DNA of 64,000 nucleotides. Source: Desarmillaria ectypa (lineage: Eukaryota > Basidiomycota > Agaricomycetes > Agaricales > Physalacriaceae). The notes under the pieces are model-generated. The model was not told the origin of the DNA. It ran no database searches and saw only the letters and a program-made list of their open reading frames with translations. The DNA lies in NCBI GenBank assembly GCA_030407005.1, contig JAUDYN010000011.1:1664501-1728500 (forward strand). The letters are read 5' to 3'. Below are positions 11,143 through 22,350 of the stretch, piece after piece. The translations under genes were made by a program, and so were the position numbers. Numbering within the stretch: position 1 is the first letter of the stretch; every line of letters starts with the position of its first letter.

Positions 11143-12660
11143 ACTAGTTTTTTCTCCTTACCTTGCGCCTCTGGGTATTTTTGAAATATGATCTTGTGAA
11201 TCGGAATTAACATCTGAGAAAGGATTAAGAACTGCTTGAATCGTAAGTGAGATACCTGACAATCCAGGAGAGCAGTATTACTTTGAAGATTCTGATATGA
11301 GATCGTCAATATAGGGAAGCCCGGTCAACGCTGAGCACATCATTATTTAAGGCCTCAAAGCCGAGACTGAGACTTGAAAGCAGATAGGATTGTTCATTTA
11401 CAGAGAAAACTTTCCTCACTAAAAACCACAAAACCATTAATGCGTAAGCAGAGATTTAAGCACTATTAGTTAAGACACCTACATATTTACGTTTCGTGTC
11501 TGTCCCTTCCATTGTCCAAACTCTACGTATAGTCTAGACTTTGTAGCAATATTCAAGAGGCTCGCTTTTGTCACCCCGGAACATATGGGTACCGTAAGGG
11601 GGCAGGTAAGTACCATTGAAGCTGACAGGAGGATAGGGAGGTTCAGTTTTCGCATAGTTGGGACGATCACTTAGTAAACTGAAGCTGCCGTTTGAAGAGT
11701 TGTTGCAGAGTGTGATTTTGCTACTTCCGTTATGGTTATAGATAGCACAGATGCAAACTGAGAATTTGAGAGCTGCAGAAAAAGTAATCGTCGTCAAAAA
11801 CATCCGACACGCGACGAAAAAGGATTGCATCTCTTCCCCTCGCTGCTTCAAACTTTGGATTTCTACAATGTCCGACATGCTGTACGTCGAGTCGTGGCAC
11901 TTGAAATCCTTCCATTTCCTGGACTTTCGCCTCTCTTCCCAGCAATGCGGTGCCGAATACGACATGAGGAATCTCGTGATTAACATTTGTAGACGGATGC
12001 GCGCCCGGGGTAAGTAGATAAAATGAAGTCTTGGCACACACTAAATTGATCGTTGCTTGCTCTTGTGGGCAACTATGGGTCCAAAATTCGGAGCTCTACT
12101 GCTGGCCGACTATTTTGAAGTTGCGTTCGAGGACCCTCCTGCCTATCGGTATCTTTCTCCAAGGCGGTGAGATGTATCACAAGGTCCCGAATAATGAATA
12201 CCCCCAAACGGGATCCCGATTGTCTCCAAAGTAATCTGGGATCCAGACTCCGCAGAGAATTATTAGGCCGCCTTCCAACAGGGTTACGTATTTTGAACCC
12301 AGCCGAGACATGCATCAAGCCTCAGGTCTGGCATGCTACGAAGCCTAAGAAAAACGCGGTCACTACTATGTATTATATAAAACTGGAAGATGAAGTGTGT
12401 TTTTACCATAGTCAACAATCCATGCCGTGAAAATGGCGAATTACGGTAATGCTGAGCCCAAAGAGAACAGTCGTGCTCGTCGCCGTGAGGAGATGACATT
12501 GTACGCTGTCATACTTTGACAAGTCCGGTTCCACGATCGCCGTATCTATCACGCTGTCCGGTTCCAACGATGAATGACACATAACGTGAAAAACAATACG
12601 CGTCATTCAGCTCTATAGTAGAAAGGTCCTTATATGCAGTAACGGCAGCGAGCTAGAGGG
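11143..12660. other. Spacer between the two hydrophobin loci
   Basis: Two overlapping minus-strand open frames (11534-12037, 167 codons; 11736-12041, 101 codons) are the only sizeable ones. They lie in different frames and neither shows a recognisable domain or clear splice structure. At most one could be real. Nothing else was identified. Confidence 0.3.
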
Positions 12661-12668
12661 TATAAAAG
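12661..12668 (+). promoter_or_regulatory. TATA box of the hydrophobin remnant
   Basis: TATAAAAG lies 65 bp upstream of the ATG at 12726, a spacing similar to that in the intact hydrophobin gene. Confidence 0.4.
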
Positions 12669-12725
12669 AGTGGTTGGTGGTGAGGTTATCAGTCCTCAAT
12701 CGTATACGTACCCATCTAGCCAACG

Positions 12726-12839
12726 ATGTTTGCTCGTCTCGAAGCCTTCGCTCTCGCTGTCCTGGCCATTCCTCTCCTTGCGATTTCCAATGACTGTTGT
12801 ATAGTAATATCAGCTTCTCAAGAACTGAAGACATGCTGA
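12726..12839 (+). pseudogene. Hydrophobin remnant, signal peptide only
   Basis: The 37-codon open frame begins MFARLEAFALAVLAIPLLA, nearly the same signal peptide as the intact hydrophobin at 10635, including the MFARL start. The mature region then reads SNDCCIV and stops. The eight-cysteine pattern is absent downstream in all three frames. The TATA box and leader survive, so a short secreted peptide could still be made, but the simplest reading is a truncated duplicate. Confidence 0.65.
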
Positions 12840-14391
12840 CATTGAGATACGTCGTTAACATTGCATTGCAGCCTTGGATGACGTATGGCCGATTCTGAAG
12901 ATATCCATGGTCAAGCTCTGCAATCATAGGGACGGTGTTCTTGCAAATAGAACGGCGTCAGCAGCTTCGGCTGCATACTGAATAAAATCGAGCTTTAGGC
13001 GAGCATTGAGGTTTTCCTTAGTACTCTTGAGGAAGCAATTATTGCTGTAATGGCATTGAAAAGTCGAGGGTTGACGACATACGTACAAAACTATGTGATT
13101 AATTGAAGTGTTATATGCAGGAAAGCCCGAGAATAACTGCTCCTGCGACAATGAAATGAGTTCAAGTCCACGATTCAAGCAGCTCCTTGACGCACCAAAT
13201 CCTGGGCTCAGTACTCAGACCTTCCTACATGCCTCATGCGGCGTTATTTGCATAGCGGGCTGGAGGTGAACTCTATGCTGAAAACGCCTGCAAAATGGAG
13301 AAATATTTGAGATGTAGGCTAGCTCATGATAGTCGATGGTCAAGTTATGTAGGTGGCGGCAAATCCCGTCGCTACTTGTAGGCGGCCACTATTGACCAGA
13401 CGCGATTACGCTGTGGTTGGTCCATTCGACAATATCCACGAACTTGCTCAAATGTCGACCCTGGCGCAGTCGTCCGTCCACCATTGAACGACCCGATCTC
13501 GTTTCTGGTTCCAGCCTCCAATTTTTCCAAAGTGAATAATCTTGGCGTGACTGAATTTTTGGAGGATTTAACTTTGAGTGAGCCAAGGTTTTGCTTTCGT
13601 CGTACAGGCTCCCACATCGTCTTTTAGCTCGGTACACTGGAGCTCACGCTGCACCACGCTACGCAAAAGTCGCGCCTTCCCTAACAACTCGTCCAATCTA
13701 ATCTGAGTTTGATATCGTCGGCACCCTCGTATCGTGATTTCGAGCGAAGGAAACAAAATGGATGGAGACTAAAATAACATACCCCATTAGCTTGCCTGTC
13801 AGTAAATTTCGGTTCTGCGGGGGCCCGGAACACGTTGGTCGTACGACTGATGGCAAAATCAAGGTGCGGGGAAATCTACTTTCGTAATTATTTAAGATTG
13901 ACTTGAACATCTATGTGTAGATCAGGTATTAAAAAACCAGAGTACAGATTGATCGGTGGTTCGACCATTGATGCCGCTCTCCGAGGTCCTGCCGGGATTA
14001 TAAGAAAAGCGTGCATGTGTCCTGCTAGGCTTCAACCTCTTTGCAACTGGACATGCCATTTTATTTATGCATGCCGTAAAAATACCCGCAACCATGACGA
14101 AACTAGTAATGAAGCTGTTCTTCGCCAATGAAGCTACCCTTGGATTACGCTCTAGATCCTAGAGCTGCTTAGTGAGTTATACGACTTGTGACCTAAGCTT
14201 TTTCTGGATGTATTGAAGCTGCATGGTTGCGCCATTGAACGCAATCGTCCTGCAATGTACTACAGTTTTTCGATGACGTCGACCTGTAGACATATCGCAT
14301 GCTAGTGGTGTCTTCTGGACGCTTATCTCTAGATATCTCATAAAAGGACCAGTGAGGTAGCTAGCTTTACATCAAGTCTCTCGCTTTCAAG
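12840..14391. other. Intergenic, several unsupported minus-strand frames
   Basis: Open frames of 60-104 codons on the minus strand (12613-12927, 12924-13178, 13372-13617, 13568-13756, 13698-13910) could not be joined into a protein with a recognisable domain. They may be remnants of an old gene. Confidence 0.25.
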
Positions 14392-15880
14392 ATGGCACCT
14401 TCCGTGGCAGAGCTCTCCCAGACTGAAGAAATCAGTGCTCCCAAGAAATCTGTCATCAAACAGACAGTGCGGTTTATCCGTGATTTGCTGATCTTATATT
14501 TCCTCACTGCCCTTGTAGATTTCACCTGGAGCCAGCTATCCCTTCTATCTACCTTACTGGGACAGCGACGAAAAATTCCCTCCAACCCAGGTCTTCGGTA
14601 ACTTCTATTTCTATGGCGCACCTTTTACCTGATTAATGTATCGGGCAGAGCACATCGACCCCGGCTCCCGTGCTGACCGTGCTAAACCTCATCTTCTTGG
14701 CCCCAACACGAGTACCCAGACTCTCAGTCCATATATCGGAACAGAGGTCACAGGCATTCAGATCTCAGAACTGACAAAGGAGGGTCTTGATGAGCTTGCT
14801 CTATTCACGGCTGAACGCAAGCTCCTTCTCTTCCGCGACCAGAACTTCAAAGATCTCACTCCTGAGCGCCAGATTGAGATCGCCAAGTGCGCTGTTTCTA
14901 TCGACACCATTTGTGTTTTGCTGATCATACTTTACAGTCACTTTGGTCCGATTCAGAGACACCCTACATCAGGAAATGTAAAGGGTTATCCAGAATTTCA
15001 TGTCGGTGAGAGGCTTGTCGAGCTTTATCGCGATCCTAGGGCTTAAACGAATTGTAGTATACAGAGACGCCGACAACGATCGATTCCTTGAATACTTCGG
15101 AGAAGATCGTGTCAGCAAAACGAGCTGGCATTCTGACGTCGTACGTGCCATTTTCCTCAATCATCAATCAGCTAAACAATCTTCTCTCCCCGCAGTCGTA
15201 TGAGCGCCAACCGCCCGGTACTACATTCTTCTTCATTCTAGATCAGGTCAATAATTTCGACTTCTACGACCGACAAGTCCGCTAACTTCATTTGGTTTCA
15301 GCCCGAAAGTGGCGGAGACACCCTCTTCACGTCTCAAGTCGAAGCGTACAATCGTCTGTCTCCGGAGTTCAAGAAACGACTCGAAGGTCTCCGGGCTGTG
15401 CATACAGCCGTCCCCCAGGCTGAATATTCCCGAAAGCGAGGAGGACCCGTCCGTCGGGAACCTGTAGAGAATGAAGTTATTTTCTACCTTCCCAGTCCAC
15501 TCTTTGACGTCTCATTGAGCATTAGCATCCCCTCGTCCGGGAACACCCAGTAACAGGAGAAAAGGCTCTTTATGTAAACCAGGGGTTCACCAAGCGCATC
15601 GTGGGGTATAAAGCGGAGGAGTCTGAGTATCTGCTCAAGTTCCTCTTTGATCACATTGCGAAGGGCTCCGATTTCCAAGTGAGAGCAACGTATAAGCCTG
15701 GAACGGTCGTCGTTTGGGTGAGTGCTACCTTCCTCTGTTGATTTTACGTGTCTCCGACATTTGATGAATGTCTAGGATAATCGACTCACCGTCCACTCAG
15801 CGACAGTTGACTTTGATAATGTCCACAGGAGGCACGCGGTCAGGCTTACTCCTCAAGCCGAGGTGCCTATTCCTGCCTGA
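14392..15880 (+). CDS. TauD/TfdA-type Fe(II)/2-oxoglutarate dioxygenase
   Basis: Non-heme iron oxygenase that couples 2-oxoglutarate decarboxylation to oxidation of a substrate; fungal members act on sulfonates such as taurine. The substrate here is unproven. Eight exons join in frame from ATG 14392 (introns near 14452-14518, 14598-14648, 14887-14937, 15007-15054, 15141-15195, 15247-15300, 15475-15526 and at the VVW/DN junction). Motifs: YLPYWDSDEKFPP, EHIDPGSRAD, YIGTEVTGIQ, the metal-binding HxD as SWHSDV, PPGTTFFFILDQPESGGDT, the distal VHSATVDFD histidine, and the 2-oxoglutarate arginine in RRHAVRLTP. Length is about 375 residues, as in relatives. No break was seen. Confidence 0.92.
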
Positions 15881-15965
15881 AATTTAAAAAAAGGAATATA
15901 TTACATGAATGTATTGTTTTAAAAAGCGATGTGTCTGTACGTAAGCCTTGGTCAAAACAACATCT

Positions 15966-17870
15966 TCAGAACAGCATCTGCAAGGTGTACGCAGAAAGAG
16001 CGGTCATGGAAAGGAGCATCAGGATGTATTGGGGGATTAGGAAAGCAGACAGGTGTTCTGCACTTCCGGTTCCGCTGTATACTTGTGTTACAAATACCTA
16101 TCACGGAGATCAGCCGAGATAAGTGCATAAGAAACACATATATACCTGGGTAGTCGCGGTGGGCAGACAAGAAAAGAATCTACCACATTCTTCATCAGTG
16201 TCTGCACGAATAAACCAAAAGGAAAATAAACTTGCATGCAAACGAACTGCAAGACCTTATCGTCTCTAGAGATGACACCCGCATTCACCAGGCCTTCACA
16301 CACCAAAACGCCAAGCACAGGCATGAGCAACATCCGTCCAATCGCCAGCGAGAAAATAGCACCCAACGGCAAATGTGGCCACTGACTCCGCGGAACATCC
16401 AACCTCGCCAGAGCAGATCCCAAGCAAATAAGACCCAACGGCACCGACGCGGCGCCCATGAACTCTGCAAAATCGATGACAAACGCCAGCGGAGGCTCTC
16501 CATCGGGAGCAGAGGGCATATAATATCCGTCGACCTCGACGAACAATGCTTTTAGGGGCTTGATAAGGGCGATAGGGAACGAGATGAGGATAGTGATCGA
16601 TGCGGGAGTGAGGAGGGATTTGATGACCCCGCGTGCGGTGATACTGAACTTTTGCCATCGGCGTCGCGTGGGCGATGGACTTGGAGGACGATCTTCTGCT
16701 ATGGGTGTCAGGGGTCGCGAACCGCACCCGTCGTATAGTATGGTCTGGGTACCGGTCTGAGATGGCGAAGGAGATTGCAACTTTTCCGTCGACGGTGCAG
16801 AAGTAAAATCCGCATCTGTCGGGACTGCGGTCGAAGCTTCTTCACCGAAAGAGACGTGTCGACCGTGACGAGGACGGTGGTAGATATCTTTGCTGTCATC
16901 TGTGGCTAGAGCAGCCTCGCTTGGTGCCTTTTCATCAAGTTGGTTCTCGGTATCCGGTTTACTCTGGGTCATGTGTAGCCTCCGCCGTAAAGCACGGGGC
17001 CAACCACGAAGGATAAACTGTCGCCTGAGACGAATACTCTCCCTGACTTCTTCGGGTTCTACATCAGGACCTTTAAAGTCCCAAGCAATTACCTTGTTTC
17101 CTCCCATAGGAAAGAAGGTCATCTGGGCCCTCAGTTAGAAATGGTGTTTCGGAAAGATATCGACAGACCATGTAGTAGAGGATAAACACTGAAATGTACG
17201 CAACGGACAAGTTCTGGTCGGATTCACCATTGAACGGCGCTGCGCCTGTAATGCTCATAATGACAGCAGTCGCTAAATTTCTCGTCAGACACGGACGACT
17301 AAGAGATTGGGAAAGCTCTCACGTATGTCACCATAGTTAGCCCAACCACCAGCAACTAAGATTCCATATCGAAACCGATGGGGAACCCAAAAGAATTGTT
17401 TAGTCAACCACGCTATCCCCACGCCCAAAGCCTGATAGATGACACAAATCAAGAAGAGAGGGCCTAAAATACAGACGAAAATGCGGTGAGTTTGAGAGAT
17501 TGGAATGGCACAATATTGGCATGTCGATTATGGGCAGCCAGCACACCTAAGGCGCCAATATTGTCCGACGTGAAGGCTGGAACCATCTTCGAAAACATAA
17601 GACAAGGGATCGTGATGTTCTGGTTGCCAGTGGATATCATTAGGTTTGCTTGTGTTCATGTGTCATAGTGACTCACCAAAGCTATCTGTCCTGCTCCTTG
17701 CGCAGCTACGCGCGGAAATATATCTGCTTTGGTGATAGCATATCCCCCAGCAACACACATAACACTGCGAGAGCAGTCAGAAGGCGGGGTGAAAGCCTAG
17801 GGACAAAGTCGACGTACAGTCGGAGAAGAGGGCGGAGCGAAATCCATATCAACGCGCCTGCAGAAACCAT
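15966..17870 (-). CDS. PIN-like (auxin efflux carrier family) membrane transporter
   Basis: Polytopic carrier of the PF03547 type; in fungi the substrate is generally unknown. Starts MVSAGALIWISLRPLL at 17870. The N-terminal membrane block includes GGYAITKADIFPRVA, LNITIPCLMFSKMVPAF and FWVPHRFRYGILVAGGWANYGD, then PTAVIMSITGAAPFNG and the FFPMGGNKVIAWDF motif. A hydrophilic loop of about 130 residues, rich in Ser, Pro and charged residues, follows. The C-terminal block has ITILISFPIALIKPL, FAEFMGAASVPLGLICLGSA and the ending LPTATTQ...SALSAYTLQMLF. The last intron fits only with a GC donor (GC-AG). The long single open frame 16088-17122 reads past that intron and gives a wrong C terminus. 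The gene appears intact. Confidence 0.88.
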
Positions 17871-18565
17871 AGCTTGCAAAGAAAGAGTCTGCAGAGGTCT
17901 ACCGATGAGACAGGAAACGGATATACAATGTAACGCACACACCCGTTAAATAGGTAAAACGCGGTTTGATCTGTACATAAAAGCGAGTCGTGAGGTCGTA
18001 AAGTGAAGAAAAGATCTAGGTGGGGAATTTTTCATATGTTCCGAGATAAATGGTTTTCGGGAAAGTAACTCCGAAGCACCCCCCACCGGACCGACGGTCT
18101 TCCGGCAGGTCATTTCATAACCCCCCTTGGAAGCCACGTGAAGTACCTAGTTCCAACAAAGTCCAAGAACTATTCCACATCCTCGAGCTGCCCTCTACTA
18201 CTGTTGTAGCCTCAAGTGAGTATGGATACAAAAACCTTTACAGTCGGCGACATCAAAGAATTTCTCCACGAGCTCGCGTTCTTACGTTAGTCGGGATGAT
18301 AGATGACCCACCAATCTAAAAAGTTCCGGGGTCAACTTGATCAATGAAAGATAATTCGAGCGTGCCTCTTGCATTGCCATAATTGGCGAAGCAGAGCTTC
18401 TTGTGCGAAGAACTCAAAAGCGCAAGCGTGGGTACTTGGTGAAAGAAATACTTGGACTATTCATTGGTTCAGTACATTATTCAAGTGAATTATACCCTGT
18501 TGGGGCATCGTTAGCACCATATCGTGATCAGAAAGAGATGGGTAAAATCACCCAAGGAACTACTC
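17871..18565. other. Intergenic, no gene recognised
   Basis: This is upstream of the PIN-like gene and downstream of the next minus-strand gene. The open frame at 18050-18319 (+) has no supporting features. Confidence 0.35.
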
Positions 18566-19733
18566 TTATGAAACTTTGTTCTCATCTTGCTGTCCGATGC
18601 TCAAACGCATGACGTAGGGCGCAATAACGCCCACGGATACAATTGGCGCGGAGACAAGGGAGAAAACCGACGTCTCATGTTTTATGCCAAGTCTCGCCCA
18701 CGCCACAAACGAGATAGTGGTCCACACGACATCGTACCCAATGGAAGATTGAGCGGGATGAGAGTGTAGCGTTTCGAATGCAGATGCCAGGAAAGAAGGC
18801 AAGTCGCCTTCAGATATGGCAAGGTAAGTTGTCTTCAATCGCATGACCGCGGCAGGAACCAATATGATCGAATAAAGTGACGAATACGATATTGCAAACG
18901 AGTGGCCTACAGGCGGCAAGAGAAGCGGTAGCATGAGCACAGCGTGCATGGTAAGGAGATTCGGCAAGAAGGTTTCCTCATTCGTGAAGGGACTGATGAA
19001 AACATTGGCAAGAGAACAAAGGACCGGGACCCATAAGATAAGCGGTGCGACTCCTCTTTGCTTCGGTTTCGAATATTGCGGTGACAATAGAATGGCAAGA
19101 TGGAAAAGGTTGGCGGCCACGGAGATTGCAACGACTTGACCCAAAAGCATGTATACCCATGCATTTTTTATGCCATATCGACGACCTGAATCATAAGCAG
19201 GAACTGTAGAGATCACCGACATGACATACTTTCATGGAACGCAAAGACCGTCCAGAATCCTGCCGTGAACAAACACAATTGTTCGCTCCACCACCAATTT
19301 ACTGCACCAAAAGATACGGCAGCCCAAGCCTGCTCAAAAAGCTTGGTGTCCACGAGCCAGGATGAAATACGATCCAGCGAAGGTTTTGCTTCTGTACTAT
19401 ACAGGACTGTGCGTTCGTAATCCAAGAAACTCCACTGTTCCAATAAGGCTATGTCAATGACTTTGGTCTGGAAACACTTGCCGACATAAATTTGAACATA
19501 TCTGGATACATTTTAGAGAGCTGTGAATGAGCTGTACATATTCGGATAAGGCGCAACTTACAGAACCATGTATGGCCAAACGACACGAGGGTCAGGGCGG
19601 TAAAAACCGAGACTTTGCTAGCTGAGACTGTGCGAGATGTAGTCCGAAGGAAATCCTTGAAGATAACTCCAAAGAGAAAGAAAATCAAGAGAAAATACGA
19701 GGCAAATATAGAGAGCGCAATGGCCTTGCCCAT
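18566..19733 (-). CDS. Polytopic membrane protein of unknown function
   Basis: Three exons join in frame: from 19733 (start MGKAIALSIFASYFLL) to about 19562; then SLLEQWSFLDYERT... to FHES; then RRYGIKNAWVYMLLG... to the stop at 18566. About seven or eight hydrophobic segments are visible, including IFASYFLLIFFLFGVIF, WSEQLCLFTAGFWTVFAF, YMLLGQVVAISVAANLFHLA and LTMHAVLMLPLLLPPVG. An ending such as HPAQSSIGYDVVWTTISFVAW is the most distinctive block. I do not recognise the family. The splice phases agree and no stop interrupts it, so a functional gene is likely. A shorter reading could begin at the internal ATG near 19222. Confidence 0.7.
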
Positions 19734-20379
19734 CGTTGTCGTCAGTAAAGGGAAGTCGTGTCAACGTTGGATACGGACCTCCGGGCCGGACTCAACGTCC
19801 TCCTTTTTCAATAACCTTCAGCTGGAAAGTGAAGCGTCACATGCAAACAGAATTCGCACATAAAGTAAAACAACAATGATAACATACAGTCAGTCTGTTG
19901 TACAACATGTTTGGTTGGTTCGTTATCCCTGCTTATCCAATACTTGTCGCATTGTGTTTAAAACCTATTCCATGTGCATGCTATCTGCTTGAAGACGCCT
20001 CAACTTCTTCAAGGTAGTTTCATTGACAACCTTCAGATCCCTTGTTTCTTCTTTTAAAGACTTGTTTGTCTTCCCTCCGCGTCTCCTTTATCGCGTTCTC
20101 CAATCGCAGAATCCGTTCCACGACTCGGTCACCATCTTAGAAGTTGTCATCCATAAAAAGCGTTTTGGGGGTAGCCATAATTTCTGAGGAGGTAGTACTA
20201 CCCTCGTCTGTGCGGGGCTGCTTCATAGACTGGACACTTAGACGAAGGGGAAATAGGCCTCTTCTGTGCACAGACCGCTGCGTCGAGGCCATCCGGTATT
20301 TCCTTATCTGCTACTTATCTGCCCGACGCGTGGTAGTAAAGAAGGAAATGCGCGCGTATCGTCGATACGGCCTTTGTAC
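19734..20379. other. Intergenic, no gene recognised
   Basis: A 137-codon plus-strand frame at 20144-20557 overlaps the end of the minus-strand hypothetical gene and has no domain; it is probably antisense noise. Confidence 0.3.
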
Positions 20380-21297
20380 TCAGAGTTGTCGGATGCCAGC
20401 GATTGCTTCTTCGGATGAGCGCCATTCGTATACAAGCCAGATCGCCAGCACCTGGTGCGACCGGCCAGTATACACTCTCTGCACCTTTTGGATTCGCCAG
20501 GTCCACGGCTCAAATACAAGGAAACTTGTCACCACCAAATTTTCACTGGCACGGTAAACCGTCAAGATCAGAATCAATGCAAAAGCTTCCGTTCACTCAC
20601 AGCCTTCGGAAGTCCGATTGGAATGGCGTACCAGTCGCTGATGTCGTGTTTCTCAATAGTGGTACCCTTGAGAAGATCCAAGTGTTCTGCTCGAATGCTA
20701 GGCTTGACTAGTTCCACCCATACAGGACCCAAAACACGCTGACGAGAGGCTTCTCTGTCCTGGACACTCATGTTCTGAAGCAAGGACAACAACGAATCTC
20801 TCCATTGGTCGACACCTTCGCTGGGTATTTTATTTCTCCTTGGAGGCGAAAACACGATATCGATAAACTGCTCATCGTGCATGTTCGGCTCGCATCCAGG
20901 TATGTATTTTTTTGGGAGACTGATATGCACATACCTTGTTGATGTTTGCACTGCCTTCCCCGCTGCTAGCACTCCGAAGAGGCTGAAGAGACTCGTCATT
21001 TTTTGGTTTCGGGTAGTCATGCAGATACTTCTTGCGTTTCCTTACCGTCCAGCTGTCACAGATCGACAGCAGTCTCTTCTGAAAAGCGTTTATAGCTATC
21101 TTGTCGTAGCGCAATTAATGATGTATACCCACCTTTACTTGATTGCGCATATCCCCAACTGAGGCATTGAGCAATTCAGTGGCCAACAACGTGAGTTCGG
21201 CTACAACGAATCGATCCACTCTAATATACACTCCATTCCTTTTTAGATTGAAGCAAAGATCAAGCGGGCCAATGAGCTGAGGCTTGTCATCGTCCAT
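20380..21297 (-). CDS. Hypothetical protein, spliced
   Basis: Blocks with coding character follow each other on the minus strand: MDDDKPQLIGPLDLCFNLKR (ATG 21297), VVAELTLLATELLNAS, WTVRKRKKYLHDYPKPK, DEQFIDIVFSPPRRNKIPSEG, WRDSLLSLLQNMSVQDREA, VWVELVKPSIRAEHLDLLKG and SFLVFEPWTWRIQKVQRVY. They are separated by candidate GT-AG introns, but I could not fix every junction or the C terminus. No known domain was recognised; the content is helical and charged with no signal peptide. A solo LTR lies 260 bp upstream of the proposed start and may affect its promoter. Confidence 0.4.
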
Positions 21298-21556
21298 GGG
21301 GCTCGTAGTGCAGAGTCCTGGGGGGAAATCAGCATGTTGGCTGAAAACTACCCAATTTATGATTACACGAGTCCCTGAGCATGTAGGAAAGCAATGACTC
21401 ATACATGTGTTCACTGTGACGATGGAAGATGATTTCCGTTATTAACTGCTTCTGCCCGGACATAAGGGATAAGTTTACACATATTCATGGCAGAGTGGAA
21501 TAGCGCGAGACGGTCGGAAATGCCTCGTATAAGTAAACAGTTTCCCATCTCCCTAG

Positions 21557-21860
21557 TGTTGTAAAAGAGTGTATAACGGAGGTTATGAGTGCAGTGGTAA
21601 ACTATGAGACTTGACCGTATGAGAGATGTGGGTGAGAGTGAGAGTATGAATCTGTTGTATTAGTAGGCTGGTCTGCCCGGTATATATACTACAAGGTGGG
21701 TACTTCTAGAATATACTATCATCTACTAGTGTCCATGTCTGACTCATTGCTGAGTGAGCAGACAGGCGATCGAGTCAAGGAGAAGGTGCGCGAAGGTTCG
21801 GGCGCTTCGACGTTGCTCCAATTGCCGGATTGTCATATGCGGCTGAGCGCATCTTCAACA
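21557..21860 (-). repeat. Solo LTR of copia element 2 family
   Basis: This 304-bp segment is the reverse complement of the 5' LTR at 61178-61481. It has the same length, no indels and 291 of 304 identical positions by manual alignment. It begins TGTTG and ends CAACA and is flanked on both sides by CCTAG (21552-21556 and 21861-21865), a perfect 5-bp target-site duplication. No internal retrotransposon sequence adjoins it. This is the product expected from LTR-LTR recombination of a full insertion. Confidence 0.95.
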
Positions 21861-22350
21861 CCTAGAAAGACGAAAGGAGGATATAGATATTTATCGCGTA
21901 CGATAAAGGAAGCGTATTTGTCACAAATGATGGTGCGCCATCCGCACGCCACGGGAATGACTAAAAAGGAAACAGACCTCTTGGCAGCTTCGACCACTAG
22001 CTACAGTGCACCAACAAAATTACGTGGCCACACGAAGCACCGTAAAGATAATAAACGTGAGTATGAATAATTTCTTATTATTTTGTATCATTTTAACTAC
22101 TGAATAGGTACGGCAATCATTAATCTATGGTACATTTGTAATGTATGAGTCACTGCCGGAGCCATATTCGGGACTTTCAATGAACTGCTAGTATCGCCAT
22201 TCGACAATACCAGCCCGACTATCGTAGCCCCCCTTGCTCCAACACCTCAACCTATTAATATCCCCGCCAACCAAAACCAAAAAAAAGTAGCAGCTCATTT
22301 CTTGTCTTACCATCACGATCCACACTGCCGTCAGATCAAGCGCAAAAGCA

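Noticed and set aside
16232..16760. Plus-strand open frames over the PIN-like carrier
   Set aside because: They are antisense to a well-supported membrane protein and arise from its codon bias; no domain or splice structure.
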